In this document: positions 35,485 through 45,265 of the stretch, in pieces
Layout: each line of letters opens with the position of its first letter
How positions within the stretch are numbered: position 1 is the stretch's first letter
Translations under genes and position numbers: made by a program
Assembly (NCBI RefSeq): GCF_002024805.1
Contig: NZ_CP014337.1
Span: 3,906,001-3,970,000 of the forward strand
Source: Elizabethkingia bruuniana
GTDB taxonomy: Bacteria > Bacteroidota > Bacteroidia > Flavobacteriales > Weeksellaceae
DNA length: 64,000 bases
Reading direction: 5' to 3'
The notes under the pieces: generated by a model
What the model saw: only the letters and a program-made list of their open reading frames with translations
Told to the model about the DNA's origin: nothing
Databases searched by the model: none

Positions 35485-37128
35485 TTATTTATGCTTTTTG
35501 TAGAAATTAATCAGTCCGTTGGTGGAACTGTCATGTGATGTAATTTCTGCAGTATTCTCCAGTTCCGGAAGGATTTTGTTTGCTAAAGCTTTGCCTAGTT
35601 CTACACCCCATTGGTCGAAGCTGAAAATATTCCAGATCACACCCTGTACAAAAATTTTGTGCTCGTAAAAAGCAATAAGCTGTCCCAGAGTAAATGGCGT
35701 TAATTCTTCAAAAATGAAGGAGTTGGTAGGTGTATTACCTGTAAATGTTTTGAAATTGGTTAAAAAGGCAATTTCTTCTTCATTTTTTCCGGATGCTTTT
35801 AGCTCTGTAATTACTTCTTCTTTTGTCTTACCAAAAGCTAAAGCTTCTGTCTGGGCAAAGAAGTTGGACATTAATTTGTCTTGGTGATCACTGAGGTTAT
35901 TGTTTGCTTTTGCATATGCAATAAAGTCAGCAGGGATAAGCTCTGTTCCTTGGTGAATCAATTGGTAGAAAGCATGCTGGCCGTTTGTTCCCGGCTCTCC
36001 CCAGATGATAGGTCCTGTTTCGTAATCTACGAATTCACCATTTCGGTCAACAGATTTACCATTACTTTCCATATCTCCTTGCTGCAGGTATGCTGCAAAT
36101 CTGTCAAGATACTGGCTGTATGGTAATATAGCATATGAACTTGCATCGAAGAAGTTGCGGTACCAAACACCTAATACCCCCATTAAGACAGGAATATTAT
36201 TTTTGAATTCTGTATTTCTAAAATGTTTATCTGTGTCCTGCGCCCCGCGAAGTAATTTTTCGAAGTTGTCGTATCCTACAGCCAGTACAATACTTAATCC
36301 AATTGCACTCCAAAGCGAGTATCTTCCGCCAACCCAGTCCCAGAATTCGAAGATATTTTCTTCTGCAATCCCGAATTTCTTTACAGCTTCAACGTTTGTG
36401 GAAAGAGCAACGAAATGTTTTGCAACATCTTCTTCTTTTCCTGCTTTCAGGAACCATTCTTTTGCGGAAAGTGCATTGGTCATTGTTTCCTGAGTTGTGA
36501 ATGTTTTGGAAGCAATGATAAACAAGGTTGTTTCCGGATTCAGATTTTTGACAACTTCAGCAATATGGTTACCATCTACATTGGATACAAAGTGTGTATT
36601 TAATCTTGTTTTATAATGCTTCAGTGCGCTGCAAACCATTACAGGGCCAAGGTCAGAACCTCCGATCCCGATGTTTACAACATCTGTGATTTCTTTTCCT
36701 GAAAAGCCTTTGTGTTCTCCTGAAATAATTTTTTCAGAAAAAACTTTCATTTGGTTCAGTACTCTTTGAACATCTTCATCGATGCTTTTACCATTAACTA
36801 TAATCTTCTCTTCTCCGAAATTCCTCAGGGCAGTATGAAGTACAGCTCTGTTTTCAGTCTGGTTAATCAGGTCTCCGGTAAACATTTTTTCAATAGCATC
36901 CTCCAACTGACACTCTTCTGCCAGCGCTAAAAGAAGCTGAAAAGCTTTTTTATCTACAAGGTTTTTTGAAAAATCGAACAAAAGGTTTTCCTTCTGGATA
37001 GAAAATTCCGAAAATCTGCTTTTATCTTCTGTGAAAAGCTGCTTCAGATCGAAATCTGTTTCTGCGAAATGTTCTTTTAGTTGTGCCCAGGCTTTGGTTT
37101 CAGTAGGATTGATTGTGTTTAAAGACAT
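35485..37128 (-). CDS. pgi: Glucose-6-phosphate isomerase
   Basis: 547 residues from ATG 37128. A longer frame would begin with TTG inside the -7 box, so it is rejected. It interconverts glucose-6-P and fructose-6-P. Motifs: [66 protein letters not shown] and the last signature [13 protein letters not shown]. All active-site segments are present. Confidence 0.96.
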   Translation of the reverse strand: MSLNTINPTETKAWAQLKEHFAETDFDLKQLFTEDKSRFSEFSIQKENLLFDFSKNLVDKKAFQLLLALAEECQLEDAIEKMFTGDLINQTENRAVLHTALRNFGEEKIIVNGKSIDEDVQRVLNQMKVFSEKIISGEHKGFSGKEITDVVNIGIGGSDLGPVMVCSALKHYKTRLNTHFVSNVDGNHIAEVVKNLNPETTLFIIASKTFTTQETMTNALSAKEWFLKAGKEEDVAKHFVALSTNVEAVKKFGIAEENIFEFWDWVGGRYSLWSAIGLSIVLAVGYDNFEKLLRGAQDTDKHFRNTEFKNNIPVLMGVLGVWYRNFFDASSYAILPYSQYLDRFAAYLQQGDMESNGKSVDRNGEFVDYETGPIIWGEPGTNGQHAFYQLIHQGTELIPADFIAYAKANNNLSDHQDKLMSNFFAQTEALAFGKTKEEVITELKASGKNEEEIAFLTNFKTFTGNTPTNSFIFEELTPFTLGQLIAFYEHKIFVQGVIWNIFSFDQWGVELGKALANKILPELENTAEITSHDSSTNGLINFYKKHK

Positions 37129-37149
37129 TTTCGTAATGGTTTTAAGACG

Positions 37150-37157
37150 CAAATTTA
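37150..37157 (-). promoter_or_regulatory. -7 box of the pgi-folD-queE operon
   Basis: On the minus strand TAAATTTG, a perfect TAnnTTTG, 21 bases before the pgi ATG. No clear -33 TTG is seen. Confidence 0.55.
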
Positions 37158-37208
37158 CGCAATCGTATTGAATTTTTTACTTTTTTGAGTATGAATAGAT
37201 TGTAAAGT

Positions 37209-37234
37209 AAAAGGACTGCATTTGCAGTCCTTTT
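37209..37234. terminator. Bidirectional terminator
   Basis: 12-bp perfect arms AAAAGGACTGCA and TGCAGTCCTTTT around TT. It ends the DUF4349 gene on the minus strand. Confidence 0.88.
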
Positions 37235-37236
37235 GG

Positions 37237-38166
37237 TTAGTCATTTACAGTTGGTTTTGGAGATTTTGGCCGTTTCACGCCTTTAGCGCGAACAAACCAT
37301 ATAATTCCGGCAATAATAATCGCAAATGGCCATAAATTTAGCAGAAGGATAAAAAATTGTTGAATAAGATAGAAGCCATTGATGATAGATAATTTAGCCT
37401 CGTAAAAGAAGTTGGTTTTATATTTTGCATCAATTGATTTGGTATTGGTTACAGCTATTTCTGCTACACGTACATTGGGCTCTTTTATGCTCAGATTCAC
37501 AGTGCTGTAAGCAATGTTATCTTTCAGGTTGTAAGAATCTATAATATTCTGATTGTGATCTCTTTCGTTGTCATCTCCTTGCTCTACGGTTGTGGATGTA
37601 GGTTTAAGCTTATCGATATTGCCTTCTTTTTTCTTCATTCTTTGCTGTTCCAGCTGTGCCATTTTAATGTTTGCTGTTACATCCTCGGCATTGATAATTC
37701 TGGAATTTAAAAACAGATTCTGGCTGTTAATCTGTTGAAGAAAATCTACCAGCTGCATGGTGGGTACTTTTACAATCATATCATTCTGCATAGTTGATTT
37801 TTTTACCATAACAGCTTTATCATCACTCTCATTATAAGTTTCTTCTGATAGCAAGTTGTTTTTCAGTTCACTGTTAATGACATAACCACCTATTTGTTTT
37901 AGCTGATTTTCTATTTTGATCGTTGCATCATAGACGTCTTTAACTTCCATATTTACGGATGCTGTTTTTACAAATTCTTTGCCTTTAACCTGTGTAGAGG
38001 CTGCTGAAGATATGCTGTCCGTTGTAGACGCTGAGGCTTCTGCTGAAACTGCTTTTGCGGATTCATAATTTGCATCAGACATAGAGGCTGATTCCTGTTT
38101 TTTGCAAGAAAAAACGCTAAGAATAAGTATGGATGCAAGGGCTAGATTTAATGTATTATTTTTCAT
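37237..38166 (-). CDS. DUF4349 lipoprotein
   Basis: 309 residues. Lipoprotein signal LILSVFSC (lipid Cys 21), a Ser/Ala-rich linker, then the DUF4349 domain (about 65-250) with KTASVNMEVKDVYDATIKIE, IVKVPTMQLVDFLQQI and the helical pair. A C-terminal membrane helix (about 270-292) and basic tail follow. The fold resembles adhesion or stress-associated lipoproteins of Bacteroidota. The role is unknown. Confidence 0.85.
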   Translation of the reverse strand: MKNNTLNLALASILILSVFSCKKQESASMSDANYESAKAVSAEASASTTDSISSAASTQVKGKEFVKTASVNMEVKDVYDATIKIENQLKQIGGYVINSELKNNLLSEETYNESDDKAVMVKKSTMQNDMIVKVPTMQLVDFLQQINSQNLFLNSRIINAEDVTANIKMAQLEQQRMKKKEGNIDKLKPTSTTVEQGDDNERDHNQNIIDSYNLKDNIAYSTVNLSIKEPNVRVAEIAVTNTKSIDAKYKTNFFYEAKLSIINGFYLIQQFFILLLNLWPFAIIIAGIIWFVRAKGVKRPKSPKPTVND

Positions 38167-38339
38167 AATTAGAATTTTTGATCGTTAGCTATTCCAAAGA
38201 TCTAAAAGTTCTGATCCGGCCATTTGAAAATTAAACGTAAAATCCTTGTAAATGAATTTTGGCTTTTAATCAATTGGTAATGAGTAATTTGTAAAATAAT
38301 ATTTCTCTTATTTGGGATTTGAAATAATGTACAGGAATA

Positions 38340-38368
38340 AAAAAACCGCCCAAAAGATTTGGACGGCT
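38340..38368 (-). terminator. Terminator of the DoxX gene (minus strand)
   Basis: On the minus strand a CCGTCCAAA/TTTGGGCGG stem (one mismatch) is followed by a run of T. It stands at the end of the DoxX-family gene. Confidence 0.7.
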
Positions 38369-38394
38369 AATTAAATATTTAGTGATTAGTGTAT

Positions 38395-38763
38395 TTAGCT
38401 GATCAGATTTTTGTATTTGCTGCTGTTGTCTATAAGCATCCAAAGATTGATTAATGCTAAAGGAGCTGCAATAGGTAATCCAGTAGTGTCTTTCAGGTTG
38501 TGCAGAACAATGCCTACCATAACGGGAAGGATAATAATAGCTCCCAAAGCTCTTGTTTTAGGGAATATAACTAATAGTCCGCCAGTAATTTCAACAACGG
38601 CTACCAAAGGAAGAAGCCAGCCAATTTCCATAATCGCCCCGAATATTTTTTTCTGCTCTTCGGTTAACTGGGGAGTTGGCATAAAGTGAAAAAACTTATC
38701 CAATCCGGCCTGAATAAACATTAGCCCAAACAATAGGAAAATGATGAATTTTACGATTTTCAT
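38395..38763 (-). CDS. DoxX-family membrane protein
   Basis: 122 residues with four membrane helices. The DoxX features are FGLMFIQAGLDKFFHF in the first helix, VVEITGGLLVIFPKTRALGAIIILPVM in the middle and HNLKDTTGLP. The family is tied loosely to quinone or thiosulfate redox chemistry. No partner gene is adjacent. Confidence 0.82.
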   Translation of the reverse strand: MKIVKFIIFLLFGLMFIQAGLDKFFHFMPTPQLTEEQKKIFGAIMEIGWLLPLVAVVEITGGLLVIFPKTRALGAIIILPVMVGIVLHNLKDTTGLPIAAPLALINLWMLIDNSSKYKNLIS

Positions 38764-38856
38764 AATCTTATAATTTAATAGTTTATATCAAAGTTATAAA
38801 AATAAATTGCACATTATTATGTGAATTTTTAAATAATAATAGAAATATTTGCGGAA

Positions 38857-40245
38857 TTATTGAACTATTAATCGTGAGTCCCACCATTCCTTAGGTTTTA
38901 TGTGTATTTGGTTTGAAGGATCTTGTACCCAATAAGTGTTGTCGATGTTTAATTTATAGGAGTATACTCCTGGAGGAACTTTCAGTGAGCAAATCCAGTC
39001 ATTTCCAACTTTGGTAAAGGGATTTGCTTTGATATCGTAATTATTGAAAGATCCGGTTAACGAAATTGTTTCAGCACCCTGAAACCCTTTAATTCTAAAT
39101 GTAATATTGCCATTGTTTTTGCCAAAAATATTTACATAATAGTTATTGGGATTTATTTTACGCACTTTACTATACAATGCATTTGCTTTTTTTGTGTTAC
39201 CGGATAATAAAAAACTATTTGCTAATGCTGTAAGAGTACTTTCTGAATTTGGGAAATATTTCAGATTAAGGGCAAATATTTTTTCTGCATCGGAAACCTT
39301 ACTGCTATCAATTAGCTGATAACCGATTTGGATCAAATCTTTTTCAGAAAATAAATAACTTTTATCAGACTTTCTTTTTTTTACATATTCAATAGTCTTA
39401 TGAATGCCATTTTGTAAGTAGGTAGACATAATTTCATTTGTAATTTTTTTAGGGAAAAGATTTTTAATTTCAATTTCCTGTTTTTCTTTTTGTAAAAGTG
39501 ATATTAAATCAATTTTATTTACCTGTGTAAAATTGTGTCTCTGATATAAGTAAATTGTATTATTCTTAAGATCGCAAACCTGAGAATAAATAGTTGCATT
39601 ATCAGTTTCTAATTGCGAAGTACTGTCCAGTATTTTGGAAAATTGTGCTACAGATATAGGTTCAGAATTTAATAGTTGATAAGCTGTTTTTCTCCGCCAG
39701 CACTTAAAATCTTTATTTATGGGGTCGTTTAGATTATAGTTTGTAAGGACGTATTTGTTATTATTGGGACGAATTATATAATTAGCATTAATAATTGCGT
39801 AATCTCCTGATTTATCAGCAACAAATACCTGAGTCTTTTCATACCAGGTCAGATTATATTTGCTGACTAATTCAATTACTTCATTTACTGTACTGCACTC
39901 CTGCAGCACCTTATCAACAATATAGCCTTCAAAGTCTTTTTTTTGAGAATCTTTTACAAGTTCTACTTTTTGGGGTAAAGCTGCTGCATCAAAGAACAAA
40001 CCTTTGTCGTTCATACCTCCTTCCGGATATTGTTCTTCAAAACCCCATAATACATAGGCATTTTGCTTCTCTACAGCAGGTCTCACCCAGAGATAATTCT
40101 TTAGTGCGGGGTTGTAATCCTCGTTATTGCCAACTAAAACCTTTTGCTTGTCGGATGCAATAAAAATTGTACAGGCTAAAGATATTTTGAATTGAAATAA
40201 AAATAGCATCAGAAATAAATCAGGGATTAATTTATTGATTTTCAT
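38857..40245 (-). CDS. Secreted Ntn-hydrolase (linear amide C-N hydrolase-like) with TPR and glycogen-binding-like domains
   Basis: 462 residues with an unusual three-part layout. A signal peptide ends SLA, directly before Cys25 (CTIFIASDKQKVLVGNNEDYN), which would become the N-terminal nucleophile as in choloylglycine/penicillin acylase (C59/C45-type) hydrolases. Supporting segments are GMNDKGLFFDAAAL and KSGDYAIINANY. Residues about 285-370 contain TPR-like helices (AEKIFALNLKYFPNSESTLTALANS, ANALYSKVRKINPNN). Residues about 375-455 match the AMPK/CBM48 E-set fold (FRIKGFQGAETISLTGSFNNYDIKANPFTK...GVYSYKLNIDNTYWVQDP). The substrate is unknown, an amide or ester outside the cytoplasm. Confidence 0.75.
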   Translation of the reverse strand: MKINKLIPDLFLMLFLFQFKISLACTIFIASDKQKVLVGNNEDYNPALKNYLWVRPAVEKQNAYVLWGFEEQYPEGGMNDKGLFFDAAALPQKVELVKDSQKKDFEGYIVDKVLQECSTVNEVIELVSKYNLTWYEKTQVFVADKSGDYAIINANYIIRPNNNKYVLTNYNLNDPINKDFKCWRRKTAYQLLNSEPISVAQFSKILDSTSQLETDNATIYSQVCDLKNNTIYLYQRHNFTQVNKIDLISLLQKEKQEIEIKNLFPKKITNEIMSTYLQNGIHKTIEYVKKRKSDKSYLFSEKDLIQIGYQLIDSSKVSDAEKIFALNLKYFPNSESTLTALANSFLLSGNTKKANALYSKVRKINPNNYYVNIFGKNNGNITFRIKGFQGAETISLTGSFNNYDIKANPFTKVGNDWICSLKVPPGVYSYKLNIDNTYWVQDPSNQIHIKPKEWWDSRLIVQ

Positions 40246-40341
40246 AGCCTTGTATTTTAATGATCTATGCCAAAATTATAAAAAATAAACTTCACAAAAT
40301 ATGTGAAGTTTATAATTATATAGGTTTTATGCTGTGAATGG

Positions 40342-42741
40342 CTAAAGAGCTATTTCTATTACTTCTTTCATTTTATTTACATAATGAATGTTTAGATTTT
40401 TAAGATATTCTTTCTTTATTTCTTCAACATCTTTACGATTGGCCTCGCACAAAATAACATCTTTGATGCCGGCACGTGTTGCAGCTAGCAATTTTTCTTT
40501 AATTCCGCCTACGGGGAGAACTTTTCCACGAAGTGTAATCTCTCCGGTCATAGCCAGATTAGACTTCACTTTTTTGTTGGTAAAGCTGGAAACCATAGAA
40601 GTTAACATGGCAATACCTGCAGAAGGGCCGTCTTTAGGGGTTGCCCCTTCGGGTACGTGAATGTGGATGTTTTTATCTGTTATTTGCTCTTCAGTCATAC
40701 CCAATTCTTCATACTTAGCTTTAATATATTCTAAAGCAATAGTAGCAGACTCTTTCATAACATTACCCAGGTTTCCGGTCATTGTTATGGTTGTGCCTTT
40801 ACCTTTAGATAATATACTTTCAATAAACAGAATGTCACCACCTACACTTGTCCATGCAAGTCCGGTAACAACTCCCGGTACATTTGTCGTCTCAGAAAGG
40901 CTTTTAGGGCGAGGTACTCCAAGGATTTCATCAATCTTTTCTACAGTGATTTTTGAATCATATTCCTGCTCCATTGCTTTTTGTAAAGCAACCCAGCGTA
41001 CAACAGAAGCAATGTTTTTCTCCAGTTTTCTTACACCGCTTTCCGAGGTATGAGCCTCAATGATATGGGCGATTTCTTTATTTCCTAGTTTTATAGCGTC
41101 GGATGTTAATCCGTTTTCTTTTAGCTGCTTACTGATAAGGTGTCTTTTGGCGATTTCGATTTTTTCTTCCAGTGTATATCCGGAAATGTCAATAATCTCC
41201 ATTCTATCTAATAATGGACGCTGTACAGCACCAAGGTTATTGGCTGTAGCAATAAACATGGCTTTGGACAGATCATAGCCATATTCTAAGAAGTTGTCGT
41301 AGAAAGAATTGTTCTGTTCCGGGTCTAAAACTTCCAAAAGAGCTGAGGATGGATCACCGTGTACACCAGTACCAATCTTATCTATCTCGTCTAAAACAAT
41401 AACAGGGTTAGATGTTCCGGCTTTTTTTATTGCCTGAAGGATTCTTCCGGCCATAGCACCAATATATGTTTTGCGGTGGCCTCGGATTTCGCTTTCATCA
41501 TGAAGTCCTCCCAAAGAGATACGGATATACTTTCTTCCCAAAGCATCAGCAATGGATTTTCCTAAAGACGTTTTACCTACTCCCGGAGGGCCTGCAAGAC
41601 ATAAAATAGGCGATTTCATGTCATTTTTCAGCTTCAGAACAGCCATGTGTTCCAGTATTCTTTTTTTAATGTCCTCCAATCCAAAATGGGCTTTGTCCAG
41701 AACTTTTTGTGCCTTCTTCAGATCAAAAATATCTTTAGAATAGGTTGCCCATGGCAAATCTGTGAAGAAGTCCAGATAATTACGCTGAACGTTGTAATCT
41801 GGCGAATTAGGGTTTTGTCTTAATAGTCTTCCTAATTCTTTCTGGAAATGCTGTTCAACATCCTCATTCCAGTTTTTCTTTTGGGCTTTCTCACGAAGTT
41901 CATCGGCATCACCTTCTGGCCCGCCTCCCAATTCTTCCTGAATAGTTCGGATCTGTTGGTTAAGAAAATATTCTCGTTGTTGTTTATCCAGATCACGACT
42001 GGTTTTCTGGTGGATCTGATTCTTTAATTCTATTTTCTGGAAATCCTCAGATAACAGCTCATAGCATTTGGCTGCACGCTGATATAGATCTTTAATTTCT
42101 AATAGCTGCTGCTTTGTTTCGGTTGGAAAACTTGCGTTAGAGCATATAAAATTGAGCAAATCTGCTTCTCCGGTAATATTTTTTACAGCAAAGTTTGCTG
42201 CATTCGGGATATTAGGGTCAATTTCGATAATGCGCAGAGAGATATCCTTGATGTTATCTATTAAAGCAGCAAATTCCTGTTTGTCCTTTTTAACTTCTGT
42301 ATCTTTTAATCTGGTGATTTCGGTGGTAAAGTAAGGTTCCTCGGTCAGCATCTTTTTTACTTTACAACGGTCTACGCCTTTAATAATAGCTGTGATGTTT
42401 CCTTCAGGAAGGTTAATGATCTTCAGGATCTTACCAAGGGTTCCGATTGTATTAAGAGAAGATAGCGTTGGTTCTTCTTCTGACGCATTTTTCTGGCTTA
42501 CTACTGCGATAAGTTTGCCCTGTTTGTGCGCTTCCTGCAGTAGTTTGATTGATTTTTCTCTTCCTGCTGTAATAGGCATAATTACTTTAGGGAAAAGAAC
42601 GATGTTGCGAACTGCAAGTAATGGGAAGATCTTTTGGTTTTTCTCAGTTTCTTTGTCTATACTGTCTTTTATTTCCTCTTCAATAATGTTGAAACCGTCT
42701 TCTAAAAAATCTTCGATTTCTAATATTTCTTTGTCGCTCAT
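40342..42741 (-). CDS. lon: ATP-dependent protease Lon
   Basis: 799 residues. An N-terminal substrate-binding LAN domain (from FPLLAVRNIVLFPKVIMPI) is followed by a coiled coil and the AAA+ module with Walker A GPPGVGKT at about 384-391 and Walker B VIVLDEIDKIG near 447-457. The protease domain has the catalytic dyad Ser707 (KDGPSAGIAM) and Lys750 (GGIKEKLLA). Length and order are those of bacterial LonA. Confidence 0.97.
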   Translation of the reverse strand: MSDKEILEIEDFLEDGFNIIEEEIKDSIDKETEKNQKIFPLLAVRNIVLFPKVIMPITAGREKSIKLLQEAHKQGKLIAVVSQKNASEEEPTLSSLNTIGTLGKILKIINLPEGNITAIIKGVDRCKVKKMLTEEPYFTTEITRLKDTEVKKDKQEFAALIDNIKDISLRIIEIDPNIPNAANFAVKNITGEADLLNFICSNASFPTETKQQLLEIKDLYQRAAKCYELLSEDFQKIELKNQIHQKTSRDLDKQQREYFLNQQIRTIQEELGGGPEGDADELREKAQKKNWNEDVEQHFQKELGRLLRQNPNSPDYNVQRNYLDFFTDLPWATYSKDIFDLKKAQKVLDKAHFGLEDIKKRILEHMAVLKLKNDMKSPILCLAGPPGVGKTSLGKSIADALGRKYIRISLGGLHDESEIRGHRKTYIGAMAGRILQAIKKAGTSNPVIVLDEIDKIGTGVHGDPSSALLEVLDPEQNNSFYDNFLEYGYDLSKAMFIATANNLGAVQRPLLDRMEIIDISGYTLEEKIEIAKRHLISKQLKENGLTSDAIKLGNKEIAHIIEAHTSESGVRKLEKNIASVVRWVALQKAMEQEYDSKITVEKIDEILGVPRPKSLSETTNVPGVVTGLAWTSVGGDILFIESILSKGKGTTITMTGNLGNVMKESATIALEYIKAKYEELGMTEEQITDKNIHIHVPEGATPKDGPSAGIAMLTSMVSSFTNKKVKSNLAMTGEITLRGKVLPVGGIKEKLLAATRAGIKDVILCEANRKDVEEIKKEYLKNLNIHYVNKMKEVIEIAL

Positions 42742-42880
42742 ACTATGTCAGTTTGTCATAAAAAAATAAACTCCATTTCAGCTTCGTGTATAAACAACTG
42801 AATTTTCGGGAGTAGCTAAGATGGCACAATAGATATGCCATTGTGAAATAATTTTTTTTTTAGGACAAAATTTCTGCTTT

Positions 42881-42888
42881 CAAATTTA
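42881..42888 (-). promoter_or_regulatory. Possible -7 box for lon (minus strand)
   Basis: On the minus strand TAAATTTG, a perfect TAnnTTTG, 140 bases ahead of the ATG. The 254-base lon/ppi intergenic region also holds a short inverted repeat, CACAAT and ATTGTG, at 42832-42846 or so. I see no CIRCE element. Confidence 0.4.
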
Positions 42889-42995
42889 TTGAGGTATACT
42901 AAAAAAAATTCTTTATTCCATTAAAAATGTTTATTTTCGCACCTTGATATTCAATAAAAGTTTACAAATAATTTTAAAACGAAAATACATTATTA

Positions 42996-45149
42996 ATGGC
43001 AGTTTTAAGTGAAATTAGAAAGAGGCCTTGGATCCTGATAGGTTTTTTAGCCATCGCGCTTTTGGCTTTCCTGGTTAATCCAGATAGCTTGGACAAAGTA
43101 TTTGGTAAAGACCCTAATATTTTAGGAAAAGTAAACGGAGAAAAAATCACCCGTGAAGAACTGGATGATCAGATTTTTCTTTTACAACAACAGTCTCAGG
43201 GACAGCCTAGAGAGGCTTTAGAAGAGCAGGCATGGCAAATGATTATTCAGTCTAAACTAATCAAACAACAGTTTGAAAAAATGGGGCTGAAATTAACTGA
43301 CGAAATGTTCTGGAATCAAATTCAGTACGATCCGATGTTTGCTCAGAATCCTCAATTGGTAGACGAAAAAGGGAACTTTAAAGTTCAGGAACTTAAAAAA
43401 GAAATCGAGGCTATGAAAGCCCAGAACCCGGAGCAGTATGCTAACTGGCTTAAAATGAAAAAAGGTATTGAATACCGTATCATGGCAAGACAGTTCTTTG
43501 CAAACGTTACTGCCGGAGTTACTGCCAATAATAAAGAAGCTGCTGAAATCTTGAAAGAAAGAGATCAGTTAGCGAATATTGATTATGTAAGAGTAGATTA
43601 TGCTGCATTTGGACGTGTCAATAATGTAAAAGTTACAACTCAGGATCTTGCTGATTATATTAAAAAACATCCATTGATGTTCAAAGCAGATCCAAGCAGA
43701 AATATCGGGATCGTATTGTTCCCGGCTAAACCAAGTGCTCAGGATGAAGCTGCTACTCAAACAGAAATTAACAAACTGAATACTCAGGGTGTTGATATGG
43801 GTGCAGGAGTTGAAAGCTTCCAGAATACAAAGAACGACTCAATGTTCGTTACGGTTAATTCTGACGTACCTTTCAATTCTCAGTTCTTAGCATTGGCTCA
43901 GCAGCCAGAAGAAATCAGAAGTTTCTTAGGTGGTGCAGCTGTAGGGCAGTCATTCGGACCATACAAAGTACAGGACCGTTACTATGTTGTCTCTAAATTA
44001 GTTGGAAAACAGCCTAGTGATTCTGTGAAGTCAAGACATATTCTTATTGCTTTCAAAGGAAGCCCGGCTGATCAGGCAGGAAAAGAAAAAAGAACAAAAG
44101 AGCAGGCTAAAAAGCTTGCAGATAGTATTGGCGTTGTTGTAAAAGCTAACCCTGCGAAATTTACTGAGTTCCTTAAGTTTTCAGCTGATCCGGGATCTGC
44201 TGCACAAGGAGGTGAATTGGGATGGACTACTCCAGAAACCCCATTTGTTCCTGAATTTAAAGCATACTTAGCTGCAAATCCAAAAGGAGCTACAGGTGTT
44301 GTTGAAACTCAATTTGGTTATCATATTATCAACATCGAAGACAAGAAGCCAGGAGCTATGGGTTACAAAGTGGCTAATCTTGTAAAAGAGATCAAAGCTT
44401 CTGATAAAACAAATAGCACTGTGTACACTGAAGCAAATAAATTTATTCAGGAAGTACAAGGTAAGAGCTTCAATGACTTTAGCAACATTGCAAAGAAAAA
44501 GAATTACACTTTTGCTAATCCAAAAATGGCAAAACGTTTCCAGGGACAAATCCAGGGAATCAATACAGATAAAGATGCAGATGTATTAGCATGGGCATTT
44601 GACAAGAAAACGAAAGCAGGAGATACGAATATCTTTACTACAAGTAATGGTGATTATGTAGTAGCTTACCTGAACGGAAAACAAGATGCAGGTCTTGCTG
44701 ATCCGGAATCTGTACGTTCGGAAATTGAACCAATTGTAAAGAACCAGCTTTTAGCTAAAAAGATTATCGAAAAAATCGATACTCAGAAGCCTTCTTCGTT
44801 GGATCAGGTTGCAAAACTTTTCGGAGTTGTTAAAGAAAACGGACAAATTAACATCCTGAATCCTGCATTAGGCGGAGGAATGGAACCTAAAGTTGCAGGT
44901 GCTGCATTTGGTGCAAAAGCTAACCAGCTTTCTAAACCGGTTGAAGGTGTTGCAGGAGTATACGTGGTGGTTAAAAAGTCTGTTGCTGAAAACAAACAAG
45001 GCGGAGATGCGAAGTCAATTGCTCAGGCATTGATGCAGCAAGGATCACAAATGTACGGACAGGCTTTATTGAAGAGCCTTCAGGACAAATCTGATATCAA
45101 AGATTACAGAATAGAGATTTATAATAAGGCAGCTGCAGGTCAGCACTAA
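42996..45149 (+). CDS. Membrane-anchored peptidyl-prolyl isomerase, PpiD/SurA-like
   Basis: 717 residues. A short cytoplasmic start and one membrane anchor (about 12-27) are followed by a SurA_N-like helical domain (KVNGEKITREELDDQI...). A parvulin-type rotamase domain spans about 343-455 (KSRHILIAFKG, GGELGWTTPETPFVPEF, TQFGYHIINIEDKKP). A second, degenerate parvulin-like region follows toward the C terminus. The layout is that of PpiD, a periplasmic foldase for outer-membrane proteins. Monocistronic, with a strong terminator after it. Confidence 0.9.
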   Translation: MAVLSEIRKRPWILIGFLAIALLAFLVNPDSLDKVFGKDPNILGKVNGEKITREELDDQIFLLQQQSQGQPREALEEQAWQMIIQSKLIKQQFEKMGLKLTDEMFWNQIQYDPMFAQNPQLVDEKGNFKVQELKKEIEAMKAQNPEQYANWLKMKKGIEYRIMARQFFANVTAGVTANNKEAAEILKERDQLANIDYVRVDYAAFGRVNNVKVTTQDLADYIKKHPLMFKADPSRNIGIVLFPAKPSAQDEAATQTEINKLNTQGVDMGAGVESFQNTKNDSMFVTVNSDVPFNSQFLALAQQPEEIRSFLGGAAVGQSFGPYKVQDRYYVVSKLVGKQPSDSVKSRHILIAFKGSPADQAGKEKRTKEQAKKLADSIGVVVKANPAKFTEFLKFSADPGSAAQGGELGWTTPETPFVPEFKAYLAANPKGATGVVETQFGYHIINIEDKKPGAMGYKVANLVKEIKASDKTNSTVYTEANKFIQEVQGKSFNDFSNIAKKKNYTFANPKMAKRFQGQIQGINTDKDADVLAWAFDKKTKAGDTNIFTTSNGDYVVAYLNGKQDAGLADPESVRSEIEPIVKNQLLAKKIIEKIDTQKPSSLDQVAKLFGVVKENGQINILNPALGGGMEPKVAGAAFGAKANQLSKPVEGVAGVYVVVKKSVAENKQGGDAKSIAQALMQQGSQMYGQALLKSLQDKSDIKDYRIEIYNKAAAGQH

Positions 45150-45173
45150 AAAATAAAGATATTCTAACAACAT

Positions 45174-45202
45174 AAAAAGCAACCGTTATCGGTTGCTTTT
45201 TC
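45174..45202 (+). terminator. Terminator after the PpiD-like gene
   Basis: 12-bp arms AAAAAGCAACCG and CGGTTGCTTTTT around TTAT. Confidence 0.9.
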
Positions 45203-45238
45203 TATTTATTGAATAATTTTTCATACTTTAAAAAACCT

Positions 45239-45246
45239 TATATTTG
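45239..45246 (+). promoter_or_regulatory. -7 box of the MlaD-like gene
   Basis: TATATTTG, a perfect TAnnTTTG. It lies inside any longer upstream reading of the next gene and so fixes its start downstream, at the GTG 45266. Confidence 0.6.
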
Positions 45247-45265
45247 CTCATTAAAATATATATTC

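Noticed and set aside
40388-42769. Several long plus-strand frames across the lon gene
   Set aside because: They are antisense to a protein with complete AAA+ and protease motifs and have hydrophobic, low-complexity translations typical of reverse frames.
45209-45265. N-terminal extension of the MlaD-like protein
   Set aside because: It starts at TTG upstream of a perfect -7 box, so it would not be transcribed from that promoter. GTG 45266 gives the standard membrane anchor.
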